A stretch of DNA of 64,000 nt from the NCBI GenBank assembly GCA_033584155.1, contig CP138355.1:3357826-3421825 (forward strand), read 5' to 3'. The notes under the pieces are model-generated. The model had not been told where the DNA came from and did not search any database. It saw nothing but the letters and a program-made list of their open reading frames with translations. Shown here in pieces: positions 44,466 to 54,335 of the stretch (position 1 is its first letter; each line of letters opens with the position of its first letter). The DNA is from Candidatus Electrothrix scaldis (GTDB lineage: Bacteria; Desulfobacterota; Desulfobulbia; Desulfobulbales; Desulfobulbaceae). Both the position numbers and the translations under genes were made by a program.

Positions 44466-47453
44466 TTACATGCCTTCCAGATACCCGATGCCTTTCATGA
44501 TAAGGGGATACACCTGCTCCTGGGCAGCGCAGTCCTGAATCCAATCCTTTTTATGCGGTCGTCCGGCTTTTGCGCAGCCGTCAACTCGTGTGCGGACTTC
44601 TCTCCGTAGCTTCCGCAGGGCCTTATGGTACTCAAGCTTCTCAGCCAGTTCAAGAGATCGGTTGATCTTCTTGACTAGCTTGGCCTGCTGCTGTTTTTTA
44701 TTGAACACGTTAGCAGCAAGTCCGCTGACTGCTACGCCTGCCTCCTGAAGAGTCTCCGTAACAGCGTGCAGAGAGACTACCTCTTCTAAATAGCGGACAG
44801 CCTCTGTAACCAGAAGATAAACCTGTTCCTGAGCGGCGCAGTCCTGAATCCAGTCATTCTTCTGCGCCTGTCCAGATATTGCGCAGCCGTCGATTCTCTT
44901 GAGCACATCCTTGCGCAGGAGATTCAGAGCACGTAGGTATTTCCCCCTATCCGCCAAGGCAAGAGCACGGTTGATCATACGTACGAGCTGCTTCCGCCGT
45001 TGCTCCGCCTTTCTCTTCTTTCCCTTGAACACAGCCGGATCAAGTTCCTTCACTACGCTTCCTGCGTCCAGAAGGGTTTCCGTGACCGCGTTCGGATAAG
45101 AAATTGTGGTAACCGCTTCAGCACTATCCGGCTCGCTGTCGATCAGCCCGTCATTAACCACAAGAATGACCTCGTAGGTTCCGGGCAGGTCGGCAATGAG
45201 GCAGGACTGTACAGTAGTCGGATTGTCGAGCTCGGCACTACTGCCCGCAGGCCACGCGCTCAATGTCCAGGAGTAAGCCAGCAGGTCTCCATCGATATCA
45301 GTACTGTTACTGCCGTCAAAACAGATCTCATCTCCCAGCACAGCAGCTTGATCCGCTCCGGCATCAGCTATCGGTGCATGGTTGTAGTGGAACTCAAAAG
45401 AACCTGCATCACAGCCGTCACCGCTTGGGCGAGACATCCCCCGCTGATCTGTGGTCAGGTCAACGCTGCATTCAGCCAGATCAATGGCCGGGCTGCCTTC
45501 AGGCAAGGCATGGGTTTGGGTGGGGCCACCGTTATCTGCCAGGGGGCTGAGGATATCTTCCAAGGCTGTGCCGTCATCTCCTGTGGCATCAATATCGCTC
45601 GCTCCAGGTGTAAAGCCGACAAATGCGTCGGCATTGCTCTCGCCGCTATGACCAAAAAAATTAAAGCTATCGCTATGTATCTCCCCGTACTTTTTATAAA
45701 CTTCATTTCCTTCTTTAGCTGTATTGCCGCTGATCAGGGAGTTATTCAGCGTGACAGTGCCTTCATAGTCATTGTAAATCCCCCCTCCATCGGCGACAGG
45801 TAGATAGTAATCATATTCAGAGGAAGAGTTGACAACGTTGCCGCTGATCGTGGAGCTATTCAGGGTAACAGCGCCTTGAAGGTTATAAATGCCCCCGCCG
45901 TAGGAGGAGGCACCTTCGGATCTGGATATGGAGTTGGTCTCTGCTGAGTTACCGCTGACCGTGGAGTTGGTCAACGTAATCTCACCCTCGTTGTACATTC
46001 CCCCGCCGTAAGCAGAGTCACTGCCCCAATTGAGAATGGAGGTGCGGTGTTTAACAGAATTATCGCTGACCGTAGAGTTGATCAGTGTAACGGTGTCCAC
46101 GTTGTAAATTCCACCGCCGCCATCATTGGCAGAGTTACTGCTCACCGTGGAGTCAGTCAATGTGATGGTACCTGTGTTATAAATCCCTCCACCATTCTTT
46201 CTGGCAGAGTTATCACTGATCGTAGAATTGTACAGCATAACTGTACCCTCGTTATAAATCCCCCCACCATAGATATTACTGTGGAGGCCAGAATGGGCAG
46301 AATTGCCACTGACTGTAGAGTTAGTCAGGGTTACTAAGCCCTTGTTGTAAATTCCTCCGCCGTAAACGTAGACGCCTTTATCGTCAGAAGCATCGATAGA
46401 ATTGTCACTGACCGTGGAATCGGTCAATGTGATAGTGCCCTCGTTGTAAATTCCCCCACCGTAGGCGTAGGGGTAGAAGGAAGCGTAGGCATGGACAGAA
46501 TTACCATTGACTGTGGAGTTGTTCAACGTAACAGTACCGCCGCCCCGGTTATAAATTCCTCCACCATAGGCTGGAATATCCTCGCAGAAGGCGTTAGCAT
46601 AAGCAGAATTGCCACTGACTGTGGAGTTATTGAACGTGACAGTGCCTTCGTTGTACATCCCTCCGCCATAAGCGGCGGCTTCGTCAGGGGCATGAGTATA
46701 GGCAGAGTTCTCACTAACCGTAGAATTGGTCAGCGTGACAGTTCCCTTGTTGCAAATCCCCCCGCCATAGAGATAGGCCTTGTTGGTTTTGGAGGTGGTG
46801 GTAGCGGAGTTACCACTGACTGTAGAGTTGTTCAGCGTGACAGTGCCTTCGTTGTACATTCCTCCGCCGTAGAGATAGACGATGTTGGCTTTGGTGGTTG
46901 CAGCGGAGTTGTCACTGACCGTGGAGTTGTTCAACGTGACAGTACCTTTGTTATAAATACCTCCGCCGTAGAGATAGATATTGTTGGTTTGGGTAGAGGT
47001 GACAGAGTTATCACTGATCGTGGAGTTGTTCAACGTAACAGTACCCTCGTTGTACATTCCCCCACCTTTTGTTGCCGTGCCGCCCTTGACGACGCCCTTA
47101 TTTAAAGTCAGGTCGCCGGTGCTCATTACATGAAGCACACTACCTATATTCTCGTCCTGATTGCCGTTGATAAAGTGATCGTTCCCCTCAATGGTGATGG
47201 TGCTGCTGATCTGCGGCAGGGCCGCGCTCAGGGTGACATCCGTCGTTAAAATGATGGTATCCTCATCAGAGCCTGCGGCGCAATGCCCTGTGGCGATGTC
47301 CATATTTGCCGCCGTGATGGCATCGGCCAAGGTACAGGATGTGGCGGAATCATTGCCGTCCACTGTAATTTCTGCCGCCTGTGCTGAAATAGCCGGTGCT
47401 ATATAAAGCGGCACAGCTAGTAGCATCAGGCATGCCTGTTGCAACATTTTCAT
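44466..47453 (-). CDS. Large secreted beta-helix protein with PKD-like domain and two C-terminal helical repeats
   Basis: 995 residues with a strong ribosome-binding site (AAAGGAGGT). Signal peptide ending ISAQAA, then a CSLREA-like start (ITVDGNDSATSCTLADAITAAN). Residues about 110-610 hold 14 copies of a beta-helix unit (GGGIYNKGTVTLNNSTVSDNSA type), as in Pmp-like surface proteins. Then the choice-of-anchor block LADNGGPTQTHALPEGSPAIDLA, a PKD-like domain (ADAGADQAAVLGDEICFDGSNS), and two copies of a helical unit of about 105 residues containing KxDWIQDCAAQEQVY. Probably exported or surface-exposed. It has no autotransporter barrel; the C-terminal units may anchor it. Confidence 0.85.
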   Translation of the reverse strand: MKMLQQACLMLLAVPLYIAPAISAQAAEITVDGNDSATSCTLADAITAANMDIATGHCAAGSDEDTIILTTDVTLSAALPQISSTITIEGNDHFINGNQDENIGSVLHVMSTGDLTLNKGVVKGGTATKGGGMYNEGTVTLNNSTISDNSVTSTQTNNIYLYGGGIYNKGTVTLNNSTVSDNSAATTKANIVYLYGGGMYNEGTVTLNNSTVSGNSATTTSKTNKAYLYGGGICNKGTVTLTNSTVSENSAYTHAPDEAAAYGGGMYNEGTVTFNNSTVSGNSAYANAFCEDIPAYGGGIYNRGGGTVTLNNSTVNGNSVHAYASFYPYAYGGGIYNEGTITLTDSTVSDNSIDASDDKGVYVYGGGIYNKGLVTLTNSTVSGNSAHSGLHSNIYGGGIYNEGTVMLYNSTISDNSARKNGGGIYNTGTITLTDSTVSSNSANDGGGGIYNVDTVTLINSTVSDNSVKHRTSILNWGSDSAYGGGMYNEGEITLTNSTVSGNSAETNSISRSEGASSYGGGIYNLQGAVTLNSSTISGNVVNSSSEYDYYLPVADGGGIYNDYEGTVTLNNSLISGNTAKEGNEVYKKYGEIHSDSFNFFGHSGESNADAFVGFTPGASDIDATGDDGTALEDILSPLADNGGPTQTHALPEGSPAIDLAECSVDLTTDQRGMSRPSGDGCDAGSFEFHYNHAPIADAGADQAAVLGDEICFDGSNSTDIDGDLLAYSWTLSAWPAGSSAELDNPTTVQSCLIADLPGTYEVILVVNDGLIDSEPDSAEAVTTISYPNAVTETLLDAGSVVKELDPAVFKGKKRKAEQRRKQLVRMINRALALADRGKYLRALNLLRKDVLKRIDGCAISGQAQKNDWIQDCAAQEQVYLLVTEAVRYLEEVVSLHAVTETLQEAGVAVSGLAANVFNKKQQQAKLVKKINRSLELAEKLEYHKALRKLRREVRTRVDGCAKAGRPHKKDWIQDCAAQEQVYPLIMKGIGYLEGM

Positions 47454-47947
47454 CTTTTTTTACCTCCTTTGATCGTTCATCGTCTTTATGTTATCACCAG
47501 TATGTACTCCATATCCATCTACTGAATAAGCACAAATATTCATGGTACAGTACAACTACCCTGCAAAGGTACAATTTCTTAAACCCTGGCGCAATAAAAA
47601 TATTTTCAATATCCTCAAATAATTACTAGCACTTCTTACTCGCAAAGAAAGCCATTTTCTACCTCATAGCACGAATACGCTATATTCCAAAACAGGGTAG
47701 AAAGTGTTTTTTTCTTCTCGCGTAGCAAAATAAAAACTATTGACAGAACAAAAAACGTGCCATTTCTACCACAAGGTATCTCCTTATTTTCACCCTCATA
47801 TCGAATACAGCCCCCTCCCCAAACGCCCTTCTCACGCGCTCTTTATTGTACAAATCATTTGAGAACAAGTATCATAAGAGAAGAGGAAGGCGGATGGATT
47901 CCGCCGCAAAGGAAACAGAACCGGGGGAGGCGGGGATAAAAAAACAA
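47454..47947. other. Intergenic region left of the IS66 element
   Basis: About 490 bp, AT-rich, holding the promoter region of the beta-helix protein gene and the left target duplication of the IS. No coding region is supportable. Confidence 0.5.
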
Positions 47948-49493
47948 GTAACTAATCACAGGGTATCGAAACTAAAAGAATTAGTAGCGGCCCTTTCCGT
48001 AATCTGCTAGAGTTACATTCACTATAATGTAATCTCTTTTTTCGTGACATATCCAATTTTGCCCTGATGTCCGCTGATAATCCTCTACCCGACGATCTCA
48101 AAATAACCGAAGTCGATCTTGCCGCCACTCCTCCGGCAGTATTGGATCTGGTGCGGATTCTTGCTGCCGAGAATGCTGCATTGCGCAAGCGGGTAGAAGA
48201 GCTGGAGGCCAAGCTCGGAGAAAATTCATCAAATTCCAATAAGCCACCGTCTTCCGATTCTCCCTACGATGAAAAAGGGGAAACTGAAGAGAAGAAAAAG
48301 AAGGGGCAAGGATCGCAGAAACCACCCAAAAAGCGCAAAGGATCACGGCAGAAATTCATGTCGCCCACGGAAACGCAGGATGTAACGCCCTCCACCTGTT
48401 CCTGTGGCTGCAGCAGCTTCAAAAATCTCGAACCATACTATACCCACCAGCACATCGAACTCCCCGAAATCGTGATGTCGGTCATTCATTTCACCCTGTA
48501 TAAAGGGGAATGCACTGGCTGCGGAAAAACCGGTAAAGGATACGTTCCCGGAGAATTCCAGGCTGGCTTCGGTCCGAGATTCACAGCCCTGGTCGGCGAG
48601 ATCAGCGGTATTGACGGCAACAGTCGCGAGACCGTTCAGACATTCTGCTCTTCTGTCCTCGGTGTTCCCGTCAGCCTTGGAGCTATACAAAAAATCATTG
48701 ATCGGGCCTCGGCAGCGGTCAAACCGCATTATGAAACTATACGGGACGTAGCCCGAAGCCAGGATGTCAATTATCTCGACGAAACTACTTGGAAAAAAGG
48801 CGGCAAACTCCACTGGCTGTGGGTTATGACCAATTCAACGGTCGCCTATTTTATGATTCATCGACACCGATCCAGGGAAGCCTTTGAACAGCTTATCGGT
48901 ATCTGGGAAGGTATTCTGGTCAGTGACGGTTACAGGCTCTATCAAAGCTGGGTCAATGGCCGCCAAACCTGCCTTGCCCATCTGATACGCAGAGCACAAG
49001 GACTATCCGAGCGTGATAACCCGGAGCTTGCTAAATGCGGCAAATGGGCTGCCGCCGAACTGAGACGATTGTGTAAAATGGCGAAGGATCCACCAACTCA
49101 GGGTGAATGGTCATCATTTTATGCCCGGCTTTGCCGACTTATTGCGCTGTATCGCGACTGCGACAGTGATGCGGGGAAGTTTGTCCGCCATATTGAGGAT
49201 GAAATGGATTCACTTTTTATCTTCCTGTTTGAGGAGGGGGTGGATCCCACCAACAATTTTGCTGAACGAATGATTCGCTTCGCCGTGCTCTGGCGAAAAC
49301 GCAGCCAGGGAACAAAGAGCGACAAAGGAAATCGATGGGTTGAGCGAATTCTCTCGCTGCGCCAGACATGCAGATTGCAAGGCAAATCCACGTTTGAGGT
49401 GCTCACCGATGCTGTGCGTTCTTATTTCAGGCAACAGACTCCTGACTTAGACTGGATCAGACAGGCCGCTTGAGCTACCCTGTGATTAGTTAC
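47948..49493 (+). mobile_element. Complete IS66-family element, 1546 bp, with 8-bp target duplication
   Basis: Perfect 18-bp terminal inverted repeats: GTAACTAATCACAGGGTA at 47948-47965 and its complement at 49476-49493. Direct repeat AAAAACAA on both sides (47940-47947 and 49494-49501), the 8-bp duplication typical of IS66. It carries only the transposase (no tnpA/tnpB accessory genes), like the short IS66 subgroup. Confidence 0.95.
48067..49473 (+). CDS. IS66-family transposase
   Basis: 468 residues. N-terminal leucine-zipper-like helix (LAAENAALRKRVEELEAKLGENSSNSNKPPSSD), a Lys-rich linker, a zinc-finger-like CSCGCSS plus CTGCGKTG, then the DDE core: D in NYLDETTWKK, D in ILVSDGYRLYQ, and E in NNFAERMIRFAVLWRKRSQG. 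The gene is intact in an element with perfect ends, so it may be active. Confidence 0.95.
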   Translation: MSADNPLPDDLKITEVDLAATPPAVLDLVRILAAENAALRKRVEELEAKLGENSSNSNKPPSSDSPYDEKGETEEKKKKGQGSQKPPKKRKGSRQKFMSPTETQDVTPSTCSCGCSSFKNLEPYYTHQHIELPEIVMSVIHFTLYKGECTGCGKTGKGYVPGEFQAGFGPRFTALVGEISGIDGNSRETVQTFCSSVLGVPVSLGAIQKIIDRASAAVKPHYETIRDVARSQDVNYLDETTWKKGGKLHWLWVMTNSTVAYFMIHRHRSREAFEQLIGIWEGILVSDGYRLYQSWVNGRQTCLAHLIRRAQGLSERDNPELAKCGKWAAAELRRLCKMAKDPPTQGEWSSFYARLCRLIALYRDCDSDAGKFVRHIEDEMDSLFIFLFEEGVDPTNNFAERMIRFAVLWRKRSQGTKSDKGNRWVERILSLRQTCRLQGKSTFEVLTDAVRSYFRQQTPDLDWIRQAA

Positions 49494-49566
49494 AAAAACA
49501 AATGATCAGCCCGGCAAGATTTAAACTGGACTGATCATCTCTGTTCGTGCAGCGAAAGAGCCTAAC

Positions 49567-49674
49567 TCAACTCTTCTTCTTTTTCTTCTTCGGTTCAGCC
49601 GGTGTCTCCACCTTGAGATGCGGAAAGAGAATCACGTCACGGATGGACGGTGAATCGATGAACAACATCACCAG
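49567..49674 (-). pseudogene. Remnant of a second lysS 3' end
   Basis: On the minus strand this segment encodes LVMLFIDSPSIRDVILFPHL followed by KVETPAEPKKKKKK and a stop, matching the C-terminus of the intact lysS 0.8 kb upstream at 30 of 34 residues. No other lysS sequence precedes it. Its first bases (CTGGTGATG) supply the last codon and the TGA stop of the DUF6398-like gene. It marks an old tandem duplication or recombination at this site. Confidence 0.85.
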
Positions 49675-50306
49675 AGCTTGAGTTGTCGTCCAACCTTTTG
49701 AACCTGTTCTTCTTCCTTTTTCTTCCTCTTCTTTTCAGCAATCTCTCGGTTTATTTCAGCCCGACGTTCTTTTTTGGCCTGAGCAGCCGCTTCTTCCTGT
49801 TTTTTCTGTTCAGCCATGAACTGCTCAATTTCCCTGGATTCCTCCTCGTCCGCCATTTCATAAATGACTTCGTCAACCAAGGACTCAATCTTGCTCTCTA
49901 CTACTTTTTTCGGAAGAATAAAGCCATCCTTGGTCATGACAAAGGAAAGGGAGTCGATAATCTCTTCGGTACAGAACCTCTTGTCAGCATGAGAAATATT
50001 CAGCGTTTTTTCAATAACTGTGGCCTTATTGGCAGTCGTTGTCTTATTGGTGCCGAAAAAATCACATATCACATCAGCGGTCAGAAAATTTTCATTTTCC
50101 TTATCAAAAAGAAAATTCGCTCGGGCTATCACATAGACAATTGAAGCAGCCCAAATCTCTTTCTTTCCACGGGTAATTGTCAACTTACGATTCTGAGCTA
50201 ATGCAATGCATAATCGTCTTGTGCAGGCTGTCAGTTCCTCGTTGAGATAACGGGTACCAAAGGATCGGACAAGTTCAATTATTTCTTTTGTTCTTTCTTC
50301 ACTCAT
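49668..50306 (-). CDS. DUF6398-like protein with charged coiled-coil tail
   Basis: 212 residues. The N-terminal ~120 residues match the DUF6398 pattern (CTRRLCIALAQN, GKKEIWAASIVYVIARANFLFD, FFGTNKTTTANKATVI), a helical domain with a helix-turn-helix-like part. The C-terminal ~60 residues are a Glu/Lys/Ala coiled coil (EEAAAQAKKERRAEINREIAEKKRKKKEEEQ). Function unknown. It lies between intact lysS and the lysS remnant, and its stop codon falls inside the remnant, so its original 3' end was probably altered by that rearrangement. Confidence 0.75.
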   Translation of the reverse strand: MSEERTKEIIELVRSFGTRYLNEELTACTRRLCIALAQNRKLTITRGKKEIWAASIVYVIARANFLFDKENENFLTADVICDFFGTNKTTTANKATVIEKTLNISHADKRFCTEEIIDSLSFVMTKDGFILPKKVVESKIESLVDEVIYEMADEEESREIEQFMAEQKKQEEAAAQAKKERRAEINREIAEKKRKKKEEEQVQKVGRQLKLW

Positions 50307-50383
50307 TGAGACATTGAAGCTAGCTATATGAAAGTGGTCGGACTGGCTGACCAGCAGCCCCGATAAATCTTCGTGTTACGTTA

Positions 50384-50408
50384 TCCCTCCCCGAAGAGGA
50401 GGGATCTA
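50384..50408 (-). terminator. Hairpin after lysS
   Basis: ATCCCTCC pairs with GGAGGGAT across a 7-nt loop, 21 bp after the lysS stop on the minus strand. No T-run follows, so termination is only suggested. Confidence 0.4.
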
Positions 50409-50428
50409 AGATCAGGTGAAAATACTGC

Positions 50429-51946
50429 TTACTTCTTCTTTTTCTTCTTCGGCTCAGCAGGGACCTCAGCCTTGAGATGGGGAAAAAGGATCACGTCGCG
50501 GATGGACGGCGAATCCGTGAGCAGCATCACCAGGCGATCAATACCGATCCCCTCTCCAGCTGCTGCCGGCATCCCGTATTCCAAGGCCCGAACATAATCC
50601 GCATCCAGCTCAGGATGAATCTCCTCATCATCGCCGCGCTCGTCAATCTGCTTGGCAAAGCGCTCGTGCTGATCAATAGGATCATTCAGCTCGGAAAAAG
50701 CATTGGCCAGCTCCCGACCGGTGATGAACAGCTCAAAGCGATCAGTGATGCTCGGGTCTTCCTCATTGCGGCGTGCCAGCGGAGAAACCTCTGCCGGATA
50801 GGCCGTAATAAAGGTGGGATCAATAAGCTTTTCTTCCACCAGTAGCTCGAACAGCTCGGTCTTGGCCTTGCCCGGACCAGCATCAGGCTGAAGCTTAATC
50901 CCGTGCTTCTTAGCCAGCCCCATAATGGTGGCATCATCCTTGAGCAACTCAGGGGCAATACCGCCCACTTCCACCAGAGCCTCATCCATTGTGTAGCGTT
51001 TCCAAGGAGGAGCCAAATTCACCGGAATGCCCTGATAAACAATCTCTGCCGAACCACAAACCTTGGTCGCTATGGTGGAAATCATCTCCTCGGTCAGGTC
51101 AATCAGATCCTCATAGGTAGCATAGGACTGATAGAACTCCAACATGGTGAATTCTGGATTATGGCGGGTGGAAAGGCCCTCATTGCGAAAGTTCCGGTTG
51201 ATCTCAAAAACCCGCTCAAAGCCGCCCACCAGGAGACGCTTGAGATAGAGCTCCGGCGCAATACGCAGGAAAAGATCCATATCCAGGGCATTATGATGGG
51301 TCTTGAATGGCTTGGCTGTGGCACCGCCAGGCACTGGCTGCATCATCGGGGTTTCCACCTCCATAAAGCCCCGCTCGGTGAGGAATTCCCGCATCAAACG
51401 GATAATCTCCACCCGCTTGCGAAAGGTGTCCCGCACCTCTGGATTGACAATCAAATCTACATAGCGCTGGCGGTAGCGGGTCTCTACGTCAGTGAGCCCG
51501 TGAAATTTCTCCGGCAGAGGACGCAGAGACTTGGTGATCATATGCAGATGTGAGGCCTCCAGGGAAGGCTCACCGGTCTTGGTCTTGAACAATTTGCCCT
51601 CAACCCCGACAATATCGCCCACATCCCATTTTTTAAAGAGCTGAAACTCCTCATCCAGCAGATCCCGGCGGGCATAGATCTGCATCCGTCCGGTTTCGTC
51701 CTGAACATGAAAAAAAGCAGCCTTACCAAACTTCCGCAAAGACATAACGCGACCAGCCACCCGGTACATAACTTCATCTGGGGCATGGGTTTCCGGCTCC
51801 AGACTCTCGGCTAAAGGCAGGATTTCCTTCACCGGCTGGGGGTTTTTAAAATCGTTGCTAAAAAGATTAACCCCGGCATCGGCCAGTGTTTCCGCTTTTT
51901 CACGTCGCTGCTTAAGGAGTTGATTCGTATTATCCATGTATCGCAC
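50429..51946 (-). CDS. lysS: Lysyl-tRNA synthetase, class II
   Basis: 505 residues, full length with the N-terminal anticodon-binding OB domain (YRVAGRVMSLRKFGKAAFFHVQDETGRMQIYARRD), class II motif 1 (FLTERGFMEVETPMMQPVPGGATAKPF), motif 2 (FRNEGLSTRHNPEFTMLEFY) and motif 3 (GEGIGIDRLVMLLTDSPSIRDVILFPHLK). The tail is EPKKKKKK. It charges tRNA-Lys; because the OB domain is present it is not the truncated EpmA. GTG at 51946 overlaps the TAG of ablB; an ATG nine bases later is the alternative start. It is the third gene of the ablA-ablB-lysS unit. Confidence 0.96.
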   Translation of the reverse strand: MRYMDNTNQLLKQRREKAETLADAGVNLFSNDFKNPQPVKEILPLAESLEPETHAPDEVMYRVAGRVMSLRKFGKAAFFHVQDETGRMQIYARRDLLDEEFQLFKKWDVGDIVGVEGKLFKTKTGEPSLEASHLHMITKSLRPLPEKFHGLTDVETRYRQRYVDLIVNPEVRDTFRKRVEIIRLMREFLTERGFMEVETPMMQPVPGGATAKPFKTHHNALDMDLFLRIAPELYLKRLLVGGFERVFEINRNFRNEGLSTRHNPEFTMLEFYQSYATYEDLIDLTEEMISTIATKVCGSAEIVYQGIPVNLAPPWKRYTMDEALVEVGGIAPELLKDDATIMGLAKKHGIKLQPDAGPGKAKTELFELLVEEKLIDPTFITAYPAEVSPLARRNEEDPSITDRFELFITGRELANAFSELNDPIDQHERFAKQIDERGDDEEIHPELDADYVRALEYGMPAAAGEGIGIDRLVMLLTDSPSIRDVILFPHLKAEVPAEPKKKKKK

Positions 51947-52812
51947 TAATGGGTTATGATTGTTTCCGACGGCTGAACAAGCGGTTTATACCACACATTC
52001 ATGCTCTCAATCTTGCCGGAGATATTGGTATTGTTTTTCAAGCGCCCGGCAAACTTGTACCCGGCCCTGGCAAAGGTGATGTTCATGGCCGGGGACGCCG
52101 CGCGGGCAATGGTATAGGCAGTGCGGATATTTTCCTCCTGCATGGCCCTTTCCATCTGCTGCAAAAGGTGGAAGGAAAGATTATGTCCTGCCTGCTCCGG
52201 CAAGGTGGCAAAATCGGTCATCTCCACATTAGCCGCCTCTCTGTCCATCTCTGCCGAGGACAGAGCTGTAAGCTCGCCCTTGCTTTCCGCACCAAAATAG
52301 GCCACATGGCTCTGCATGGTCTCCAGCAGATACCCGGCATCATGGATGGGAAAGGGATAGGAGGCAAAGGTCTGACGATAAATTGCCGCCATTGCGGGGA
52401 CATCATTCTGCTGACAGGAACGCAAACAAAAGCCAGCATCAGGAGGAGGTACCACTGTTTTCTGCTTATCCTGGGCAATATGCAGGATATTTTCCAGTCC
52501 CGCAACATCATCTTCTTGCTGACGGGCATTATTCAAATAATAGCCCATAAACAAAGCTCCTGTTCTGCCGGAAAAGAAACCGGGAATTTCCGCCTCTTGC
52601 GCAAAACCAGCCTGAAAAAAAACAGCCGCCGCATACTCCGGCACCTTAGCAAAAATCTTGGAATAGCCTTTCTGTTCTGCCAACTGAACCAGCTGCTGGG
52701 GAAAATCTGCCGGAGACTGCTCGGCGAGCCGCATAAGATAAATGCGATCATTATACGGCCCGTGCTGGATGGTGCTGCCCTGATACTCCTCAACAGTATC
52801 TTTCTTAGACAT
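51946..52812 (-). CDS. ablB: Beta-lysine N-acetyltransferase (AblB), GNAT family
   Basis: About 288 residues from the ATG at 52812, which has GGGAGGAGC just before it; the longer frame starting at 52869 lacks one. An N-terminal region ending GYYLNNAR precedes a GNAT domain (about 125-275) with [35 protein letters not shown] as the acetyl-CoA-binding stretch and [34 protein letters not shown] at the end, characteristic of AblB. It acetylates beta-lysine to N-epsilon-acetyl-beta-lysine, an osmoprotectant. It overlaps ablA by 8 bp and touches lysS. Confidence 0.92.
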   Translation of the reverse strand: MSKKDTVEEYQGSTIQHGPYNDRIYLMRLAEQSPADFPQQLVQLAEQKGYSKIFAKVPEYAAAVFFQAGFAQEAEIPGFFSGRTGALFMGYYLNNARQQEDDVAGLENILHIAQDKQKTVVPPPDAGFCLRSCQQNDVPAMAAIYRQTFASYPFPIHDAGYLLETMQSHVAYFGAESKGELTALSSAEMDREAANVEMTDFATLPEQAGHNLSFHLLQQMERAMQEENIRTAYTIARAASPAMNITFARAGYKFAGRLKNNTNISGKIESMNVWYKPLVQPSETIITH

Positions 52813-54118
52813 GCTCCTCCCTCTTCTCCAGCCGCTCAGTATGCTGCGGCACGAGGGAAATGATATCATTATAGTCAGCCAGAAGCTTTTTCACGCCCAC
52901 TGCCCGATACTCTGTCGCCCCTTCCAGGGGTAACTGGAGCTCACATTTATCGCAGTTGCGATCACAAAAAACAGGTTCGTAAGAATCTGGCTCCTTATAG
53001 GTGGTAATGACGCCTTCATAATTACGCAGCACAACCTTATTTGTGGACCAGGAAATAAGGTAGTTTGGCATGATGGGTATCTTGCCGCCGCCTCCAGGCG
53101 CGTCGATAACATAGGTGGGGACGCTGAAACCGCTGGTATGTCCAATCATACTCTCGATAATCTCAATCCCCTTCCCCACCGGGGTACGGAAATGACTCAA
53201 TCCTTCTGAGAGATCACACTGGTAGAGATAATAGGGCCGAACTCGGTTGGCCACTAGCTTATGAACCAGGGTCCGCATGATTCGGGGGCAGTCGTTGACT
53301 CCAGACAGGAGCACCGACTGGTTACCCAAGGGGATGCCTGCATCGGCAAGCTTTGCCAAGGCTGACCGGGCGGATTTGGTAAGCTCTCTCGGATGATTGA
53401 AGTGGGTATTAATCCACAAAGGCTGATGTTTTTTCAACATACTAACCAACTCGTCCGTAATCCGATAAGGCAGGACCACCGGAGTACGAGTCCCGACGCG
53501 CACTACTTCAACATGCTCTATTCTTCCCAACTCAGTCAGGATATAATCCAGATACTCATCAGGCAGCAAGAAGGGGTCGCCGCCGCTCAGGAGGACATCA
53601 CGAATTTGAGGAGTATTTCGGATATATTCCAGCCCCTGCTCAATGGCCTTTTTAGACGGGATATTATCAACATCACCGACTTTGCGTTTCCTGGTGCAAT
53701 GGCGACAATACATAGCGCAGACATTACTGACCAAGAAGAGAACTCTATCCGGGTAGCGATGGGTAATACCCGGCACCGGGCTGTCTTCATCCTCATGCAG
53801 AGGATCAGACATATCCTCATTTGACATATCCAATTCCCTGATAGACGGAACGGCCTGCATAAACACAGGATCATTCTCAAAATTATCTGTATCAATAAGT
53901 GAGAGATAGTAGGGAGTAATCGATAGAGGAAATTTCTCTATGGTTTGTTGGATATTTTTTCTTTTTTCTTCTCCAAAATCAAGGTCCAGAAAATCTTCCA
54001 GCTGACGTAAGGAACGAATGCGATTTTTCACCTGCCATCTCCAGTCCTTCCACATGGCCTTGGAAGCGTCGACATCGATTCGTTCTGCAATTTCCTGCTG
54101 GCTTTCTGTATAAATCAT
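52805..54118 (-). CDS. ablA: Lysine 2,3-aminomutase (AblA/KamA)
   Basis: 437 residues, the length of true lysine 2,3-aminomutases rather than the shorter EpmB. Radical SAM motif CX3CX2C (Cys134, Cys138, Cys141; CAMYCRHC), [18 protein letters not shown], and the PLP lysine Lys346 in [10 protein letters not shown]. It converts L-alpha-lysine to L-beta-lysine using SAM, a 4Fe-4S cluster and PLP. The C-terminal part has [12 protein letters not shown], probably binding zinc or stabilising the oligomer. Good ribosome-binding site (AAAAGGAGAG). First gene of ablA-ablB-lysS. Confidence 0.95.
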   Translation of the reverse strand: MIYTESQQEIAERIDVDASKAMWKDWRWQVKNRIRSLRQLEDFLDLDFGEEKRKNIQQTIEKFPLSITPYYLSLIDTDNFENDPVFMQAVPSIRELDMSNEDMSDPLHEDEDSPVPGITHRYPDRVLFLVSNVCAMYCRHCTRKRKVGDVDNIPSKKAIEQGLEYIRNTPQIRDVLLSGGDPFLLPDEYLDYILTELGRIEHVEVVRVGTRTPVVLPYRITDELVSMLKKHQPLWINTHFNHPRELTKSARSALAKLADAGIPLGNQSVLLSGVNDCPRIMRTLVHKLVANRVRPYYLYQCDLSEGLSHFRTPVGKGIEIIESMIGHTSGFSVPTYVIDAPGGGGKIPIMPNYLISWSTNKVVLRNYEGVITTYKEPDSYEPVFCDRNCDKCELQLPLEGATEYRAVGVKKLLADYNDIISLVPQHTERLEKREEHV

Positions 54119-54296
54119 TACTCTCCTTTTGGTTAAATAAGGGATAAGCGAACAGCCACCGAATGCCCTTTCAGGAGCTGTTCGCCGCTTTACAAGTAGC
54201 TTTCCCCCTTAGCCGATGGGTAAGGGGATAAAAGCAATGATGGTGAAAAGCATGTTTTGCTCCACCATCGCTTTACCATCGTAAGTATCGTATCGG

Positions 54297-54324
54297 AAAA
54301 CCACCCTCTCTGAGGGGAGGGTGG
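54297..54324 (-). terminator. Rho-independent terminator after the MetE-like gene
   Basis: On the minus strand CCACCCTC and GAGGGTGG close a hairpin followed by TTTT, 12 bp after the stop at 54336. Confidence 0.7.
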
Positions 54325-54335
54325 AGTGTGTCTTT

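Noticed and set aside
45000-47105. Long open frames antisense to the beta-helix protein (45000-45803 and 46491-47105)
   Set aside because: They mirror the repetitive beta-helix and tail coding sequence; repetition keeps the opposite frame open.
47940-49501. IS66 element as interrupter of a gene
   Set aside because: The flanks joined across the target duplication do not form a recognisable coding sequence, so it appears to sit in intergenic DNA.
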